DNA of 64,000 bases from JBCFBK01 sp038562555 (GCA_038562555.1 JBCFBK010000002.1:186001-250000), one strand, 5' to 3'; numbered from the stretch's first letter, positions 43,025-52,728 are shown. Program-made: numbers and translations. The notes: generated by a model from the letters alone, not told the origin.

Positions 43025-44746
43025 TTAGGCAAGCCACTTTTCCACCTCATCCATGGTCGGATTTTCCAATCCCAGCTTGTTTTTCTTATTAAAACCGCAA
43101 AGATCATTAAACAATTTTCCTGCTTTGGCTTCCTTCAGCGTTTCAACCTTTTTGAATCCCAGCTTCCGGACAACGTCAATCCATGGTGCTGGTATGCCGA
43201 GCGCTCCGAACTTCTCATCCTGATCGGCTTCCGCTTTCTTCTCCGGTTTCATCTGTGGAAAAAAAAGCACATCCTGAATCGACGGACTGTTCGTCATAAA
43301 CATCGTTAAACGGTCGATACCAATCCCCATTCCCGATGTGGGGGGCATACCATATTCCAGAGCCCGTAAAAAATCCTGGTCGATAAACATGGCTTCGTCA
43401 TCACCTTTTTCGGAAAGCTTTAACTGATCTTCAAAACGTTCGCGCTGATCAATCGGATCATTAAGCTCGGAGTAGGCATTGGCAAGTTCCTTTCCGTTTA
43501 CCATCAATTCAAAACGTTCCGTCAGACCGGGGCTGTTGCGGTGTTTCTTTGTAAGCGGAGACATTTCAACCGGATAATCGATAATAAAAGTAGGCTGAAT
43601 GTAATGATGCTCGCATTTTTCGCCGAACAATTCGTCAATCAGCTTCCCTTTTCCCATACTGGGATCTGTTTCCAGACCGAGCCGGCCGCAGATCTCACGC
43701 AGTTCCTGTTCAGACTTTCCCTCAATATCATAGCCGGTATGCTCTTTGATGGCCTGGTACATGGTTACCCTCGGATATGGTCGTTTGAAATCGATCACCC
43801 GGTCACCCAACGGCACTTGCGTAGTTCCATGCAAAGCCAATGCTACCCGCTCAACCATTTCTTCCGTGAAATTCATCATCCATTTATAATCCTTATAGGC
43901 CACGTAGATCTCCATAACCGTAAACTCCGGGTTATGGGTCCGGTCCATTCCTTCGTTACGAAAGTCCTTCGAAAATTCGTATACACCCTCAAAGCCGCCG
44001 ACGATCAGCCTTTTCAGATATAACTCATTGGCGATGCGCAAATACAACGGCATGTTTAGCGCGTTATGGTGGGTGATGAAAGGACGGGCGGCAGCGCCTC
44101 CCGGTATGGGCTGGAGAATCGGCGTTTCAACCTCAAAATAACCCCTCTCGTTGAACATCTCACGCATCGTATTGATGATTCTTGTCCTTTTCATAAAAAC
44201 GTCCTTAACCTGCGGGTTTACGATCAGGTCAACATACCGTTGGCGGTAACGTTGTTCGGGATCTGAAAAAGCATCATACAAAACCCCGTCTTTTTCTTTG
44301 ACCACCGGCAGCGGATGCAGCGATTTGCTCAATACCGTCATTTCAACCACGTGCAGCGATAGTTCTCCTGTTTGTGTGATGAAGGCAAAGCCTTTTACAC
44401 CGATGATATCACCAATGTCAAGCAGTTTTTTAAATACCTCATTATACAGCGTCTTATCCTCTCCAGGGCAGATTTCATCGCGGCTCACATAAAGCTGAAT
44501 CCGCCCGGTATCGTCCTGCAGTTCGGCAAAGGACGCTTTGCCCATGATACGGCGGCTCATAATACGGCCTGCCAGTAAAACCTCGTTAAAATTCCCCTTT
44601 TCAGGATCGTATCCTGCTCTGATTTGCGCGGTTTTCGTGTTGACCGGATATTCTTCGGCAGGATATGGTTCAATTCCAATCTCTCTCAACCTGGCCAGTG
44701 AATTTCTGCGAATGATCTCCTGCTCACTAAGCTCTGCTATACTCAT
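43025..44746 (-). CDS. lysS: Lysyl-tRNA synthetase, class II
   Basis: Charges tRNA-Lys. A 573-aa class II synthetase: N-terminal OB-fold anticodon domain (about 60-160), then the class II core with motif 2 FRNEGMDRTHNPEFTVME and motif 3 GMGIGIDRLTMF. About 70 residues at the C-terminus (from KAEADQDEKFGALG) go beyond E. coli LysS, an extension I associate with Bacteroidota LysRS. First gene of lysS-gpsA-pgi, with a clear promoter. Confidence 0.95.
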   Translation of the reverse strand: MSIAELSEQEIIRRNSLARLREIGIEPYPAEEYPVNTKTAQIRAGYDPEKGNFNEVLLAGRIMSRRIMGKASFAELQDDTGRIQLYVSRDEICPGEDKTLYNEVFKKLLDIGDIIGVKGFAFITQTGELSLHVVEMTVLSKSLHPLPVVKEKDGVLYDAFSDPEQRYRQRYVDLIVNPQVKDVFMKRTRIINTMREMFNERGYFEVETPILQPIPGGAAARPFITHHNALNMPLYLRIANELYLKRLIVGGFEGVYEFSKDFRNEGMDRTHNPEFTVMEIYVAYKDYKWMMNFTEEMVERVALALHGTTQVPLGDRVIDFKRPYPRVTMYQAIKEHTGYDIEGKSEQELREICGRLGLETDPSMGKGKLIDELFGEKCEHHYIQPTFIIDYPVEMSPLTKKHRNSPGLTERFELMVNGKELANAYSELNDPIDQRERFEDQLKLSEKGDDEAMFIDQDFLRALEYGMPPTSGMGIGIDRLTMFMTNSPSIQDVLFFPQMKPEKKAEADQDEKFGALGIPAPWIDVVRKLGFKKVETLKEAKAGKLFNDLCGFNKKNKLGLENPTMDEVEKWLA

Positions 44747-44783
44747 TGCTAATCTTCGGTTTAAATTTCTGAAAAAATCTGTG

Positions 44784-44791
44784 CAAAGATA
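44784..44791 (-). promoter_or_regulatory. -7 box of lysS operon promoter
   Basis: TATCTTTG on the minus strand, 37 bases upstream of the lysS ATG: exact consensus. The divergent recJ has the same octamer at 44981. Confidence 0.65.
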
Positions 44792-44980
44792 AAAAGAAAT
44801 ATTAAATCCCTGCAGAATGGCACCCCAAACTCAACAGACTCAGGTGTTTGTAAAATCAGGCGTCCTGTTGATAATTTTATTAAGCCCCTAATAGTTTGAC
44901 CGGTCGGTTATTAGCTGGTGAAGCCCGCACAGGATACATGAAAGCTGATCTTTTTACTTTCCAGATCAGGCGCCATTTTC

Positions 44981-44988
44981 TATCTTTG
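44981..44988 (+). promoter_or_regulatory. -7 box of recJ promoter
   Basis: TATCTTTG, exact consensus, 42 bases upstream of ATG 45031. It lies inside the longer in-frame reading that begins at 44896 and so decides the recJ start. Confidence 0.65.
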
Positions 44989-45030
44989 AAAAATTTACGA
45001 TGCGGCCACGAAGGTGGAATAACCAATAGA

Positions 45031-46752
45031 ATGAACAAAATCTGGAAAGTAAAGGCACAAGGCGATCTTAATGTGATCAAGCATCTATCTGCTGCACTAA
45101 ACGTTAACATGGTTATTGCCAATTTGTTAGCGCAGCGGGGAATCTCATCTTTTAATGATGCCAGAACATTTTTCCGGCCTCAGCTTTCAGATCTGCACGA
45201 TCCGTTCCTGATGAAGGACATGGATAAAGCAGTCAACCGGCTTGAAAAAGCGATCCTGCACCAGGAAAAAGTGCTGATTTACGGCGACTACGATGTGGAT
45301 GGTACCACTTCCGTTGCACTGATGTACCAGTTTCTGCGAACCCGGATCACCAATCTCGACTTTTACATTCCCGACCGTTACTCCGAAGGTTATGGCATCT
45401 CGCCAAGAAGCATAGAATTTGCAGCCGAAAACAGGTTTTCCCTGGTCATCGTCCTTGACTGCGGAATCAAGGCTGTGGAGAAAATCAGGCAGGCAAAGGA
45501 AAAAGGCATTGACTTCATTATCTGCGATCATCATAATCCGGACGAACGGATTCCCGAAGCTATAGCCGTACTTGACCCGAAGCGGCCCGATTGCTCCTAC
45601 CCGTACAAAGACCTTTCAGGATGTGGCGTGGGGTTTAAACTTCTTCAGGCTTATGTCCGGAAAAACGACATTCCGGTTGTCGAACTGTACGATTTACTCG
45701 ATCTTGTCGTGGTGAGCATTGCATCAGACATTGTGCCGGTAACAGGAGAGAACCGGATACTGGCCCATTTCGGCTTAAAGAAATTAAACAGCAACCCCAG
45801 TCTGGGACTGAAAACCATTATCAGTTGTTCAGGTCTCGACGGTCAGCATATCTCTGTCAGCGATATCGTCTTTAAGATCGGTCCAAGGCTGAATGCTTCC
45901 GGGCGGATCGAACACGGCAAAAAGTCGGTCGAAATGCTTGTTGTCAGTGATGAGGAAGAAGCGGCACGGCTGGGCGATGAGATCAACTCCTATAATGAAA
46001 TCCGGAAAACCCTCGATCGCGACATCACCCAGGAAGCCCTGGATATGATCGCGCACGATCCCATTCAGGAAGAACGGAATGCCACCGTACTGTACAACCG
46101 CGACTGGCACAAAGGCGTGGTAGGCATTGTTGCTTCGCGCTTAACGGAACATTATTACCGGCCGACGGTCATCCTAACCGAATCTAACGGGATGGCAACC
46201 GGATCGGCCCGTTCAGTTAAAGACTTTGACCTGTATGAGGCCATCGGCCAGTGCAGCGACCTGCTCGAGTCGTACGGGGGGCATATGTACGCCGCCGGGC
46301 TAACCATGAAAATAGACAACATCCCCGCATTTACCCGCCGCTTTGAGGAAATCGTAAAAAATGCAATCCCCGATGCACAACAACACGAAGTTCTTGAGGC
46401 GGACTGTAAAATACAGCTTTCTGAAATCACGCCGAAATTCTTTCGGATACTGAAACAATTTGAACCCTTCGGCCCCCATAATATGAACCCGCTTTTTATT
46501 ACTGAAGACGTCCTTGATAACGGCACCAGCCGCTGTGTCGGCCGAAACCTGGAGCACCTCAAACTTGATCTGGTGGAACCCACAGGCAACTCGCCGGTTT
46601 TCCCGGCTATCGCTTTCAATCAGGCCGATCATTTCGAAGCAATCAGTCAGGGGTTACCTTTCGATATATGTTTTTCGGTGGCAGAAAACGAATTCAGGGG
46701 AAAAACCAATATTCAGCTTTACATTCGCGATATATCTGCAAAAGTATATTGA
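45031..46752 (+). CDS. recJ: Single-stranded-DNA exonuclease RecJ
   Basis: A 573-aa 5'-3' exonuclease of the DHH family, used in recombination and mismatch repair. The DHH domain has YGDYDVDGTTS and CDHHNPDE; the DHHA1 domain has GGHMYAAGLT; a C-terminal OB-like domain follows. ATG 45031 was chosen because the -7 box lies at 44981-44988. A nucleobase permease follows 30 bases later on the same strand. Confidence 0.94.
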   Translation: MNKIWKVKAQGDLNVIKHLSAALNVNMVIANLLAQRGISSFNDARTFFRPQLSDLHDPFLMKDMDKAVNRLEKAILHQEKVLIYGDYDVDGTTSVALMYQFLRTRITNLDFYIPDRYSEGYGISPRSIEFAAENRFSLVIVLDCGIKAVEKIRQAKEKGIDFIICDHHNPDERIPEAIAVLDPKRPDCSYPYKDLSGCGVGFKLLQAYVRKNDIPVVELYDLLDLVVVSIASDIVPVTGENRILAHFGLKKLNSNPSLGLKTIISCSGLDGQHISVSDIVFKIGPRLNASGRIEHGKKSVEMLVVSDEEEAARLGDEINSYNEIRKTLDRDITQEALDMIAHDPIQEERNATVLYNRDWHKGVVGIVASRLTEHYYRPTVILTESNGMATGSARSVKDFDLYEAIGQCSDLLESYGGHMYAAGLTMKIDNIPAFTRRFEEIVKNAIPDAQQHEVLEADCKIQLSEITPKFFRILKQFEPFGPHNMNPLFITEDVLDNGTSRCVGRNLEHLKLDLVEPTGNSPVFPAIAFNQADHFEAISQGLPFDICFSVAENEFRGKTNIQLYIRDISAKVY

Positions 46753-46782
46753 TTTAATTTTACAAATTCTTAAAAAAACCTT

Positions 46783-47979
46783 ATGAACCTAACAACAAAC
46801 AGCCAGAACCAATTTACGTCGCGTAATCTGGTTTTAGGCGTGCAATTCCTCTTCGTAGCTTTTGGTGCGACCGTCCTGGTACCTCTTTTGGTGGGTATTG
46901 ATCCGGCTGTTGCCCTCTTCACGGCCGGAGTCGGCACTTTAGTTTTCCACCTGATCACCAAAGGGATGGTACCCGTATTCCTGGGCAGCAGTTTCGCTTT
47001 TATCGCCCCGATCGTTGAATCGACCCGGTTATACGGCCTGCCAGGTACTTTTTCGGGAATTATTGCCGTAGGACTGGTTTACGGCCTGGTATCGTTCCTG
47101 ATTAAAATGCGGGGGCTATCGTTTATACAGCGGCTGTTTCCTCCGATAGTCGTGGGACCGGTCATCATGATCATTGGACTTTCGTTAGCCGGAGTCGCCG
47201 TCAACATGGCTAAAACCAACTGGCCGATCGCCTCTGTTAGTCTTGCAACAGCCATTGTTGTTGTGGTCTTTACAAAGGGCCTTATAAAACTGATTCCTAT
47301 TTTCATCGGAATCATTGTGGGGTATGTTACGTCATTGGCATTCGGCATGATCGATTTCACTCCAATCAAGGAAGCAGTCTGGATCGGGTTACCTGCATTC
47401 ACAGCTCCTCAGTTTAGCTGGCAGGCCATTCTGTATTTGCTCCCGGTAGCGGTGGCTCCAATTATCGAACATGTCGGCGATATGTATGCCATTGGCGGAG
47501 TTGCCGAAAAGAATTTCGTTGAAAATCCGGGTCTGCACCGCACCTTGCTCGGCGACGGTATTGCCACCAGTATTGCAGGGTGTTTCGGCAGCGTTCCCAA
47601 TACAACTTATTCGGAAGTAACTGGCGCTATTTCCCTTACCAAAGTCACCAATCCTTTTATCTTAAGGATTGCAGCAGTGACAGCTATTGTTTTTTCACTG
47701 ATCGGTAAAATAAGCGGCATCCTCAAAACGATTCCCCAGGCGGTTCTGGGGGGCATCATGCTGTTGCTGTTTGGACTCATCGCATCAGTAGGCATAAAGT
47801 CATTGCTGGATTCGAAAACAGACATGACGCATACACGCAGCCAGGTCATCGTTTCCATCATCCTAACTGTAGGAATCGGCGGAGCGATACTAAGCTGGGG
47901 CAATTTCTCGCTGGCCGGCATCGGACTGGCCGCAGTAGTGGGAATTGTACTCAACCTGGTTCTGCCACAGGAAAAATAA
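46783..47979 (+). CDS. Uracil/xanthine permease, NCS2 family
   Basis: A 398-aa transporter with about 12 to 14 hydrophobic segments and the NCS2 signatures (VPVFLGSSFAFIAP near 63-76; PNTTYSEVTGAISLTKV near 273-289). Members import uracil (UraA) or xanthine/urate by proton symport. UraA-type is suggested by overall resemblance but not proven. It lies 30 bases after recJ and may share its transcript. Confidence 0.87.
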   Translation: MNLTTNSQNQFTSRNLVLGVQFLFVAFGATVLVPLLVGIDPAVALFTAGVGTLVFHLITKGMVPVFLGSSFAFIAPIVESTRLYGLPGTFSGIIAVGLVYGLVSFLIKMRGLSFIQRLFPPIVVGPVIMIIGLSLAGVAVNMAKTNWPIASVSLATAIVVVVFTKGLIKLIPIFIGIIVGYVTSLAFGMIDFTPIKEAVWIGLPAFTAPQFSWQAILYLLPVAVAPIIEHVGDMYAIGGVAEKNFVENPGLHRTLLGDGIATSIAGCFGSVPNTTYSEVTGAISLTKVTNPFILRIAAVTAIVFSLIGKISGILKTIPQAVLGGIMLLLFGLIASVGIKSLLDSKTDMTHTRSQVIVSIILTVGIGGAILSWGNFSLAGIGLAAVVGIVLNLVLPQEK

Positions 47980-48407
47980 AAACTGACAGTACGGGTAGGG
48001 TTTTTACCGATAATTGTCAGAAGCCTCCTCGTTCGGCAAAAAACTACCAGACCTGCCGCGTTTCTGCCGGCCGGACAGAAACGCGGCAGGCATTTAACTG
48101 AGCAAAACAGATCATTCTCCGGTGAACCACCAACCGGAAATTTAGCGATTTCAATTCGATAATGATCAGATTATCAACATTTTTACACTCTCCCGGATTT
48201 TCTGTTTTTAACCCCATTTTCTCCGCACACATTTCACGGATGCCGTTTTAGGTGAAATTACCCATTGATTCATGATTATTTTCAGGGGATATTTGACTAT
48301 CCAACAGAACCGAACTTACCTGTTCATTGCGCTGTCAGAAATAACAGCACGATTAACCAAAGTCTGTTTCCAGTACCATCAAAGTATCAGTAAAAAATAT
48401 TTTAATT
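47980..48407. other. 428-bp intergenic region between permease and sugar cluster
   Basis: No gene supported. It holds the inverted repeat CTGACA / TGTCAG (47983-48020), a very strong perfect hairpin (48052-48090) and a weak -7 box (GATATTTG, 48288-48295, one mismatch) that may serve the sugar cluster. Confidence 0.5.
48052..48090. repeat. Perfect 15-bp inverted repeat, long GC-rich hairpin
   Basis: CCTGCCGCGTTTCTG (48052-48066) pairs without mismatch with CAGAAACGCGGCAGG (48076-48090) across a 9-nt loop that is itself CCGGCCGG-like. No T-run follows on the plus strand; on the minus strand a T-run occurs only after about 10 bases. It may be a terminator, a REP-like element or a remnant of a mobile element. 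Confidence 0.7.
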
Positions 48408-49667
48408 ATGTCACCCCAGGATTTTGCACATAACTGCAATTTTTGCAAGAAACCACTGACGCATGTGGTTGTTGATTTGGGAATGCAACCTCTTTGCGAA
48501 GAAAGGATCAGGCCGGAAGAGCTTCACGGGATGGAGCCCCATTATCCATTGAAGGCCTATGTATGTGACCAGTGTTTCCTGGTCCAGGTTCCGGAAAGTG
48601 TCTCCCCTGAGATAATCTACAGAGACTATGGCTATTATTCGTCCTTTTCCGATTTTTGGCTGGACCATGCGAAGCGGTATGTGAATGGTATCGTCCCACG
48701 GTTTGGAATCAACCAAGAAAGCCTGGTTGCGGAAATAGCGAGTAACGATGGCTATCTGCTGCAGTATTTTGTCGAAAAGAATATTCCTGTGCTTGGCATT
48801 GATCCTTCCGTTGAAGTTGCCAAATATGCGATAAAAGAAAAGGGTGTCCGGACAGAAATCCTTTTTTTTGGTTCTGAAACAGCAGAACAGTTAAGACGTC
48901 TCTATGGAAAAGCAGATCTGATCGTAGGAAATAATGTGCTGGCGCATGTCCCCGACATCAACGACTTTGTTCAGGGAATAAAGTCATTTCTAAAACCAGG
49001 CGGGGTAGTTACAATGGAATTTCCACACTTACAACAGCTTATAGGACAGAATCAGTTTGACACGATTTATCATGAGCATTTTTCATATTTCTCGTTCTCG
49101 GTAGTACGCAGAATTTTTGATAAACACGGAATAGAGTTATTCGACGTAGAAGAAATTCCTACGCATGGAGGCTCCCTGCGTATTTACGGACGTCATCAGG
49201 AGGATCGGGAAAAAACGGTTCACAATCGCGTAAAAGAACTGGTTGAAAGGGAACAATCCATGGGTTTAGACAGCCTCGGCTATTATGACGCCTTCAACGA
49301 AAACGTGAAGGAAACGAAACGGAAAATACTCGATTTTTTGATCCGGGCAAAAAGAGAAGGGAAGCAGATCGTCGGATACGGGGCGCCCGGAAAAGGCAAT
49401 ACATTGCTGAATTACTGCGGCATCAGGACGGATTTTTTAGATTATACCGTCGACCGAAGCCCGCATAAACAGGGAAATTTTCTACCGGGCACTCATATTC
49501 CGATCTATCATCCCGACAGGTTACGGGAAACCAAACCGGATTACGTGTTTGTGCTCCCATGGAATTTAAAGGACGAAATTATTAAGCATCATCAGTACGT
49601 CTGTGAATGGGGAGGAAAATTTGTAATTCCCATTCCTGAATTGAGTGTAATCGAAGCAACAATATAA
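48408..49667 (+). CDS. Sugar C-methyltransferase (zinc-binding N-domain, SAM-dependent)
   Basis: A 419-aa protein of the NDP-sugar C-methyltransferase type (as in TylC3): an N-terminal zinc domain with CNFC (Cys10, Cys13) and YVCDQC, a central SAM-binding domain (EIASNDGYLLQYF; IVGNNVLAHVPD), and a C-terminal domain with GYGAPGKGNTLLNYC. Such enzymes add methyl groups to carbon atoms of deoxysugars. First gene of a four-gene sugar cluster. Confidence 0.85.
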   Translation: MSPQDFAHNCNFCKKPLTHVVVDLGMQPLCEERIRPEELHGMEPHYPLKAYVCDQCFLVQVPESVSPEIIYRDYGYYSSFSDFWLDHAKRYVNGIVPRFGINQESLVAEIASNDGYLLQYFVEKNIPVLGIDPSVEVAKYAIKEKGVRTEILFFGSETAEQLRRLYGKADLIVGNNVLAHVPDINDFVQGIKSFLKPGGVVTMEFPHLQQLIGQNQFDTIYHEHFSYFSFSVVRRIFDKHGIELFDVEEIPTHGGSLRIYGRHQEDREKTVHNRVKELVEREQSMGLDSLGYYDAFNENVKETKRKILDFLIRAKREGKQIVGYGAPGKGNTLLNYCGIRTDFLDYTVDRSPHKQGNFLPGTHIPIYHPDRLRETKPDYVFVLPWNLKDEIIKHHQYVCEWGGKFVIPIPELSVIEATI

Positions 49668-49765
49668 AAAATAACGCATGAAATTGATATGATTCTACAA
49701 CACCAATCAATATGAACGTCTGATCATATCAATTCCGTTTAACCTTGAAAATTAATTATATACAA

Positions 49766-50608
49766 ATGAAAGTAGTATTATTCTGTGGAGGAGAAGGGGT
49801 CCGCCTGAGAGACTACTCAGATCAAATCCCGAAGCCGATGGTCACCATCGGTTACAGGCCTATTCTTTGGAATATTATGAAATACTATGCCAGCTATGGG
49901 CATAAAGATTTTATCTTATGCCTTGGCTATCGGGCCGACGCTATCAAAAATTATTTCATTCATTATGATGAGACGATCTCAAATGATTTCATCTACACAA
50001 AAGGCGGGCAAAGCATTGAGCTTGTTAATTCGGACATTGAAGACTGGAAAATCACCTTTATTGATACCGGGATGACTGCTAACGTGGGCATGCGTTTAAT
50101 GCAGGTCAGGGAATACCTCAGGGGTGAAAAGGTTTTCCTCGCTAATTACAGCGATGGTTTAACCGACCTCCATCTTCCGTCCATGATCGACTGGTTTGAA
50201 AAGCAAAAAGATAAAACGGCTGCCTTCATGGTTTACCAGCCTACTCAAAGTTTCCATATTGTGCAGCGGGAGGAAGACGGCGCTGTGAAGAACATCAGCC
50301 ACATCGGATCGGCAGGCCTCCATATTAATGCAGGCTATTTTATCTTTCGGAACGAAATATTTGACGCGATGGAATTTGGAGAAGAATTGGTGGACGGGCC
50401 GTTCAACCGACTGATCGAAAAAAATAAACTCATTTCCTGGGAACATAAGGGGTTTTGGGCCAGCATGGATACGTTCAAGGATAAAAAGAACCTGGACGAT
50501 ATTTACGCACAGGGGAATGCCCCGTGGGAAGTGTGGAACAAGATGGATCAACAGGCAAAGCGAAAAACCATGATGGGAAAAACTTTCTTTAGTTATGTTG
50601 CCATTTAA
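49766..50608 (+). CDS. Sugar-1-phosphate nucleotidyltransferase, RfbF-like
   Basis: A 280-aa nucleotidyltransferase with the signature CGGEGVRLRDYSDQIPKPMV and LCLGYRADAIKNYF, most like glucose-1-phosphate cytidylyltransferase (RfbF), which makes CDP-glucose for 3,6-dideoxysugar pathways. The usual partner, CDP-glucose 4,6-dehydratase, is not in the window. ATG 49766 fits the family start; an in-frame TTG seven codons earlier is less likely. Its end overlaps the next gene by 14 bases. Confidence 0.82.
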   Translation: MKVVLFCGGEGVRLRDYSDQIPKPMVTIGYRPILWNIMKYYASYGHKDFILCLGYRADAIKNYFIHYDETISNDFIYTKGGQSIELVNSDIEDWKITFIDTGMTANVGMRLMQVREYLRGEKVFLANYSDGLTDLHLPSMIDWFEKQKDKTAAFMVYQPTQSFHIVQREEDGAVKNISHIGSAGLHINAGYFIFRNEIFDAMEFGEELVDGPFNRLIEKNKLISWEHKGFWASMDTFKDKKNLDDIYAQGNAPWEVWNKMDQQAKRKTMMGKTFFSYVAI

Positions 50609-51236
50609 GCTTAAAAACAACTCACCCCTCAACATTCTCTGCATGGGTGCTCATTGCGACGACATTGAAATCGGCGCAGGGGGAACTTTACTAAAAATGT
50701 TTGAAGAGTACACGATTGGAAAGGTATACTGGGTGGCTTTCGCGTCCAACGAAACCAGAAAGCAGGAAGCAATAAACAGTGCCGGACAATTTCTTGCCGG
50801 TGTACCGGATAAAAAAATTGCCATATACTCATTCCGTGATGGCTTCCTGCCTTACCATGCCCCAGAAATTAAAGAAATCTTTGAAGAGCTGAAAACTGAA
50901 ATTTTACCCGATTTAATTTTCACACATTATCGCAATGACCGTCATCAGGACCATCGGTTGGTTAGTGATTTAACCTGGAATACCTGGCGGAACAATTTTA
51001 TTCTGGAGTATGAAATTCCAAAGTATGACGGTGATTTGGGAAGCCCTAATTTTTATGTCCCGCTTGATGAAAAGTATATCCTGAAGCGCAATGGCATCCT
51101 GCTGAAAGCTTTTGTTTCGCAACAGTCAAAGCATTGGTTTGACGATGCCCTGTTTAACGCTTTACTTCGTCTGCGGGGAATGGAGTCTGCCACAATAAAC
51201 GCGGAAGCATTTTATGCACGGAAAATAACGCTATAA
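50595..51236 (+). CDS. PIG-L/LmbE-family deacetylase
   Basis: A 213-aa zinc-dependent deacetylase: the motif AHCDDIEIG (His20, Asp22, Asp23) supplies metal and catalytic groups, and DRHQDHRLV supplies the distal His ligand. Family members deacetylate N-acetyl amino sugars or related glycoconjugates. It overlaps the nucleotidyltransferase end by 14 bases, which links it to the same pathway. Confidence 0.85.
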   Translation: MLPFKLKNNSPLNILCMGAHCDDIEIGAGGTLLKMFEEYTIGKVYWVAFASNETRKQEAINSAGQFLAGVPDKKIAIYSFRDGFLPYHAPEIKEIFEELKTEILPDLIFTHYRNDRHQDHRLVSDLTWNTWRNNFILEYEIPKYDGDLGSPNFYVPLDEKYILKRNGILLKAFVSQQSKHWFDDALFNALLRLRGMESATINAEAFYARKITL

Positions 51237-51291
51237 AAAAAACGACCGCAAGGCATTTACACACAAATTGCGAACAACAAATCATTGATCT

Positions 51292-52044
51292 ATGAATTTA
51301 GGACATTATATAAAAGCAGCCAGGCGCAAATTGTTTCCGCAAAAACAGTTTGTTATTTACGACAACAGCGTGCTTCCGGCTAAACACCTGCGATTTAACG
51401 GACCGATGTTTGCCGACGATGCTTTTTATCTCCGGACTTCCGAATCGGAAGCGAGGCGATTAATTGACCGGTTTCGTTGCGATAAAACGAGTCGCCTACT
51501 GGAAATTGGCTGCGGACAGGGACGCCTGGCAACCGGTTTACTGAGGCTTATCGGTCCGGTCAACTATACCGGTCTGGATGTACACCTCCCCTCCGTTAAC
51601 TGGTGCAGGCGATATATTGAAAAGACACAGCCTTCCTATCATTTTGAACACCTTAATATCGGCAGTGAACGTTATAACAAAGGCGGCGTTAAGATCGATC
51701 ACAACTTCAAATTTCCCGTTAAAGATCAAAGCGTCGACGTGATTTACATCTGGGGGGTATTTACAAACCTCGAAGGGGAAATCATGAAAGTGTACTTAAA
51801 TGACCTGAAACGAATGCTTCTGCCGGGAGGGAAAATATTCTTCACTGCATTTGCAGAAGAAGACGTGCCGAATATCTCCGTTAATCCGGAAGGTTACCTG
51901 TTCAAGGAGTATACCGGACCGCTGCAGGTTGTGCGCTATGAGAAGAGTTATTTGTTCTCGCTCATTGCTCAGGCAGGGCTGGTTGTTGACGATTTCATTT
52001 ACGGGAAGGAGTTTGACGGACAAAGTGAATTTTATTTAAGCTGA
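51292..52044 (+). CDS. Class I SAM-dependent methyltransferase
   Basis: A 250-aa class I methyltransferase with SAM motif LEIGCGQGR (70-78) and a downstream VDVIYIWGVFTNLEGE segment. The substrate is unknown; the position after the sugar nucleotidyltransferase and deacetylase genes suggests a glycan or nucleotide sugar. It lies 55 bases after the PIG-L gene and is the last of the cluster. The next genes are on the other strand. Confidence 0.8.
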   Translation: MNLGHYIKAARRKLFPQKQFVIYDNSVLPAKHLRFNGPMFADDAFYLRTSESEARRLIDRFRCDKTSRLLEIGCGQGRLATGLLRLIGPVNYTGLDVHLPSVNWCRRYIEKTQPSYHFEHLNIGSERYNKGGVKIDHNFKFPVKDQSVDVIYIWGVFTNLEGEIMKVYLNDLKRMLLPGGKIFFTAFAEEDVPNISVNPEGYLFKEYTGPLQVVRYEKSYLFSLIAQAGLVVDDFIYGKEFDGQSEFYLS

Positions 52045-52047
52045 CTT

Positions 52048-52083
52048 TCAGGTCCCCGGGGATAATACAAAACGGAGACCTGA
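52048..52083. terminator. Possible terminator hairpin after the sugar cluster
   Basis: TCAGGTC (52048-52054) and GACCTGA (52077-52083) pair across a 22-nt loop containing CCCCGGGG, right after the methyltransferase stop at the convergence of two gene groups. No T-run, so only a weak call. Confidence 0.3.
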
Positions 52084-52139
52084 CTGCTGCAAATTATTTA
52101 AACGACGCCTGGCACAGAGGCATTTGTCCGGCAATCGTT

Positions 52140-52655
52140 TTATTCCGGCAACTCTTTCTCTTCCTCCAGGGGTTCTATGACGCCGTAGTAGCTGACCGAC
52201 TGCCGGTTGTTTGATGTAATATTCACGTCGGCATAGCCCGACAAACCGGCGGTAATCAAGACCCGGTAATTGTCTTTGTCCGTATCGACATTCATACTGA
52301 TCCGGTATATTTTCTTCCGTTTGTTGTACTGAATATCGATTTCCTCGGCTTCCTCCTTAAATTTGATTCCACCTTCGCCGCCACCATATTCCGCACGGTA
52401 TGCGCGGCCAAAAAATGGCAGCCAGGCCTCTACCCGGGTACTGTCGACCGCCAGGTCGTAGCGCGAGGTAAGATCGATCCGTGGTCCGGCCATCGGCGTG
52501 ACGGACCTGGCAACAAAGCAGAATTCCTGTGATTCAATAAGTTGTCTTATTTCCTCTTCCTTCTGCACCTGCCGTTCTTTGCGGGATAGTTCCTGACCGT
52601 TTCCTGTTGTGGCAACTGCCAGCATCCATAACATGAAAAAAAATATTCTGCCCAT
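52140..52655 (-). CDS. Exported DUF4251-type protein
   Basis: A 171-aa protein with a signal peptide (MGRIFFFMLWMLAVATTGNGQ) followed by a helix rich in Glu, Arg and Lys (about 22-45) and a beta-rich domain ending GLSGYADVNITSNNRQSVSY, which resembles DUF4251 proteins of Bacteroidota. Function is unknown. ATG 52655 gives the cleanest signal peptide; an ATG 15 codons upstream (52700) is also in frame. It is the last of four exported-protein genes on the minus strand. Confidence 0.75.
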   Translation of the reverse strand: MGRIFFFMLWMLAVATTGNGQELSRKERQVQKEEEIRQLIESQEFCFVARSVTPMAGPRIDLTSRYDLAVDSTRVEAWLPFFGRAYRAEYGGGEGGIKFKEEAEEIDIQYNKRKKIYRISMNVDTDKDNYRVLITAGLSGYADVNITSNNRQSVSYYGVIEPLEEEKELPE

Positions 52656-52728
52656 ATCTTTTTTTTTGGTCTGTTTATTCCCATTCAAAATGGATGCCAT
52701 TTTTTCAAATTCACTCAGGTGCGACGAA

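Noticed and set aside
44896..45030. Longer N-terminus for RecJ
   Set aside because: The promoter box TATCTTTG (44981-44988) is inside it and the extra residues are not RecJ-like.
48052..48090. Insertion sequence end
   Set aside because: No transposase frame, target duplication or second end is visible; reported only as a hairpin.
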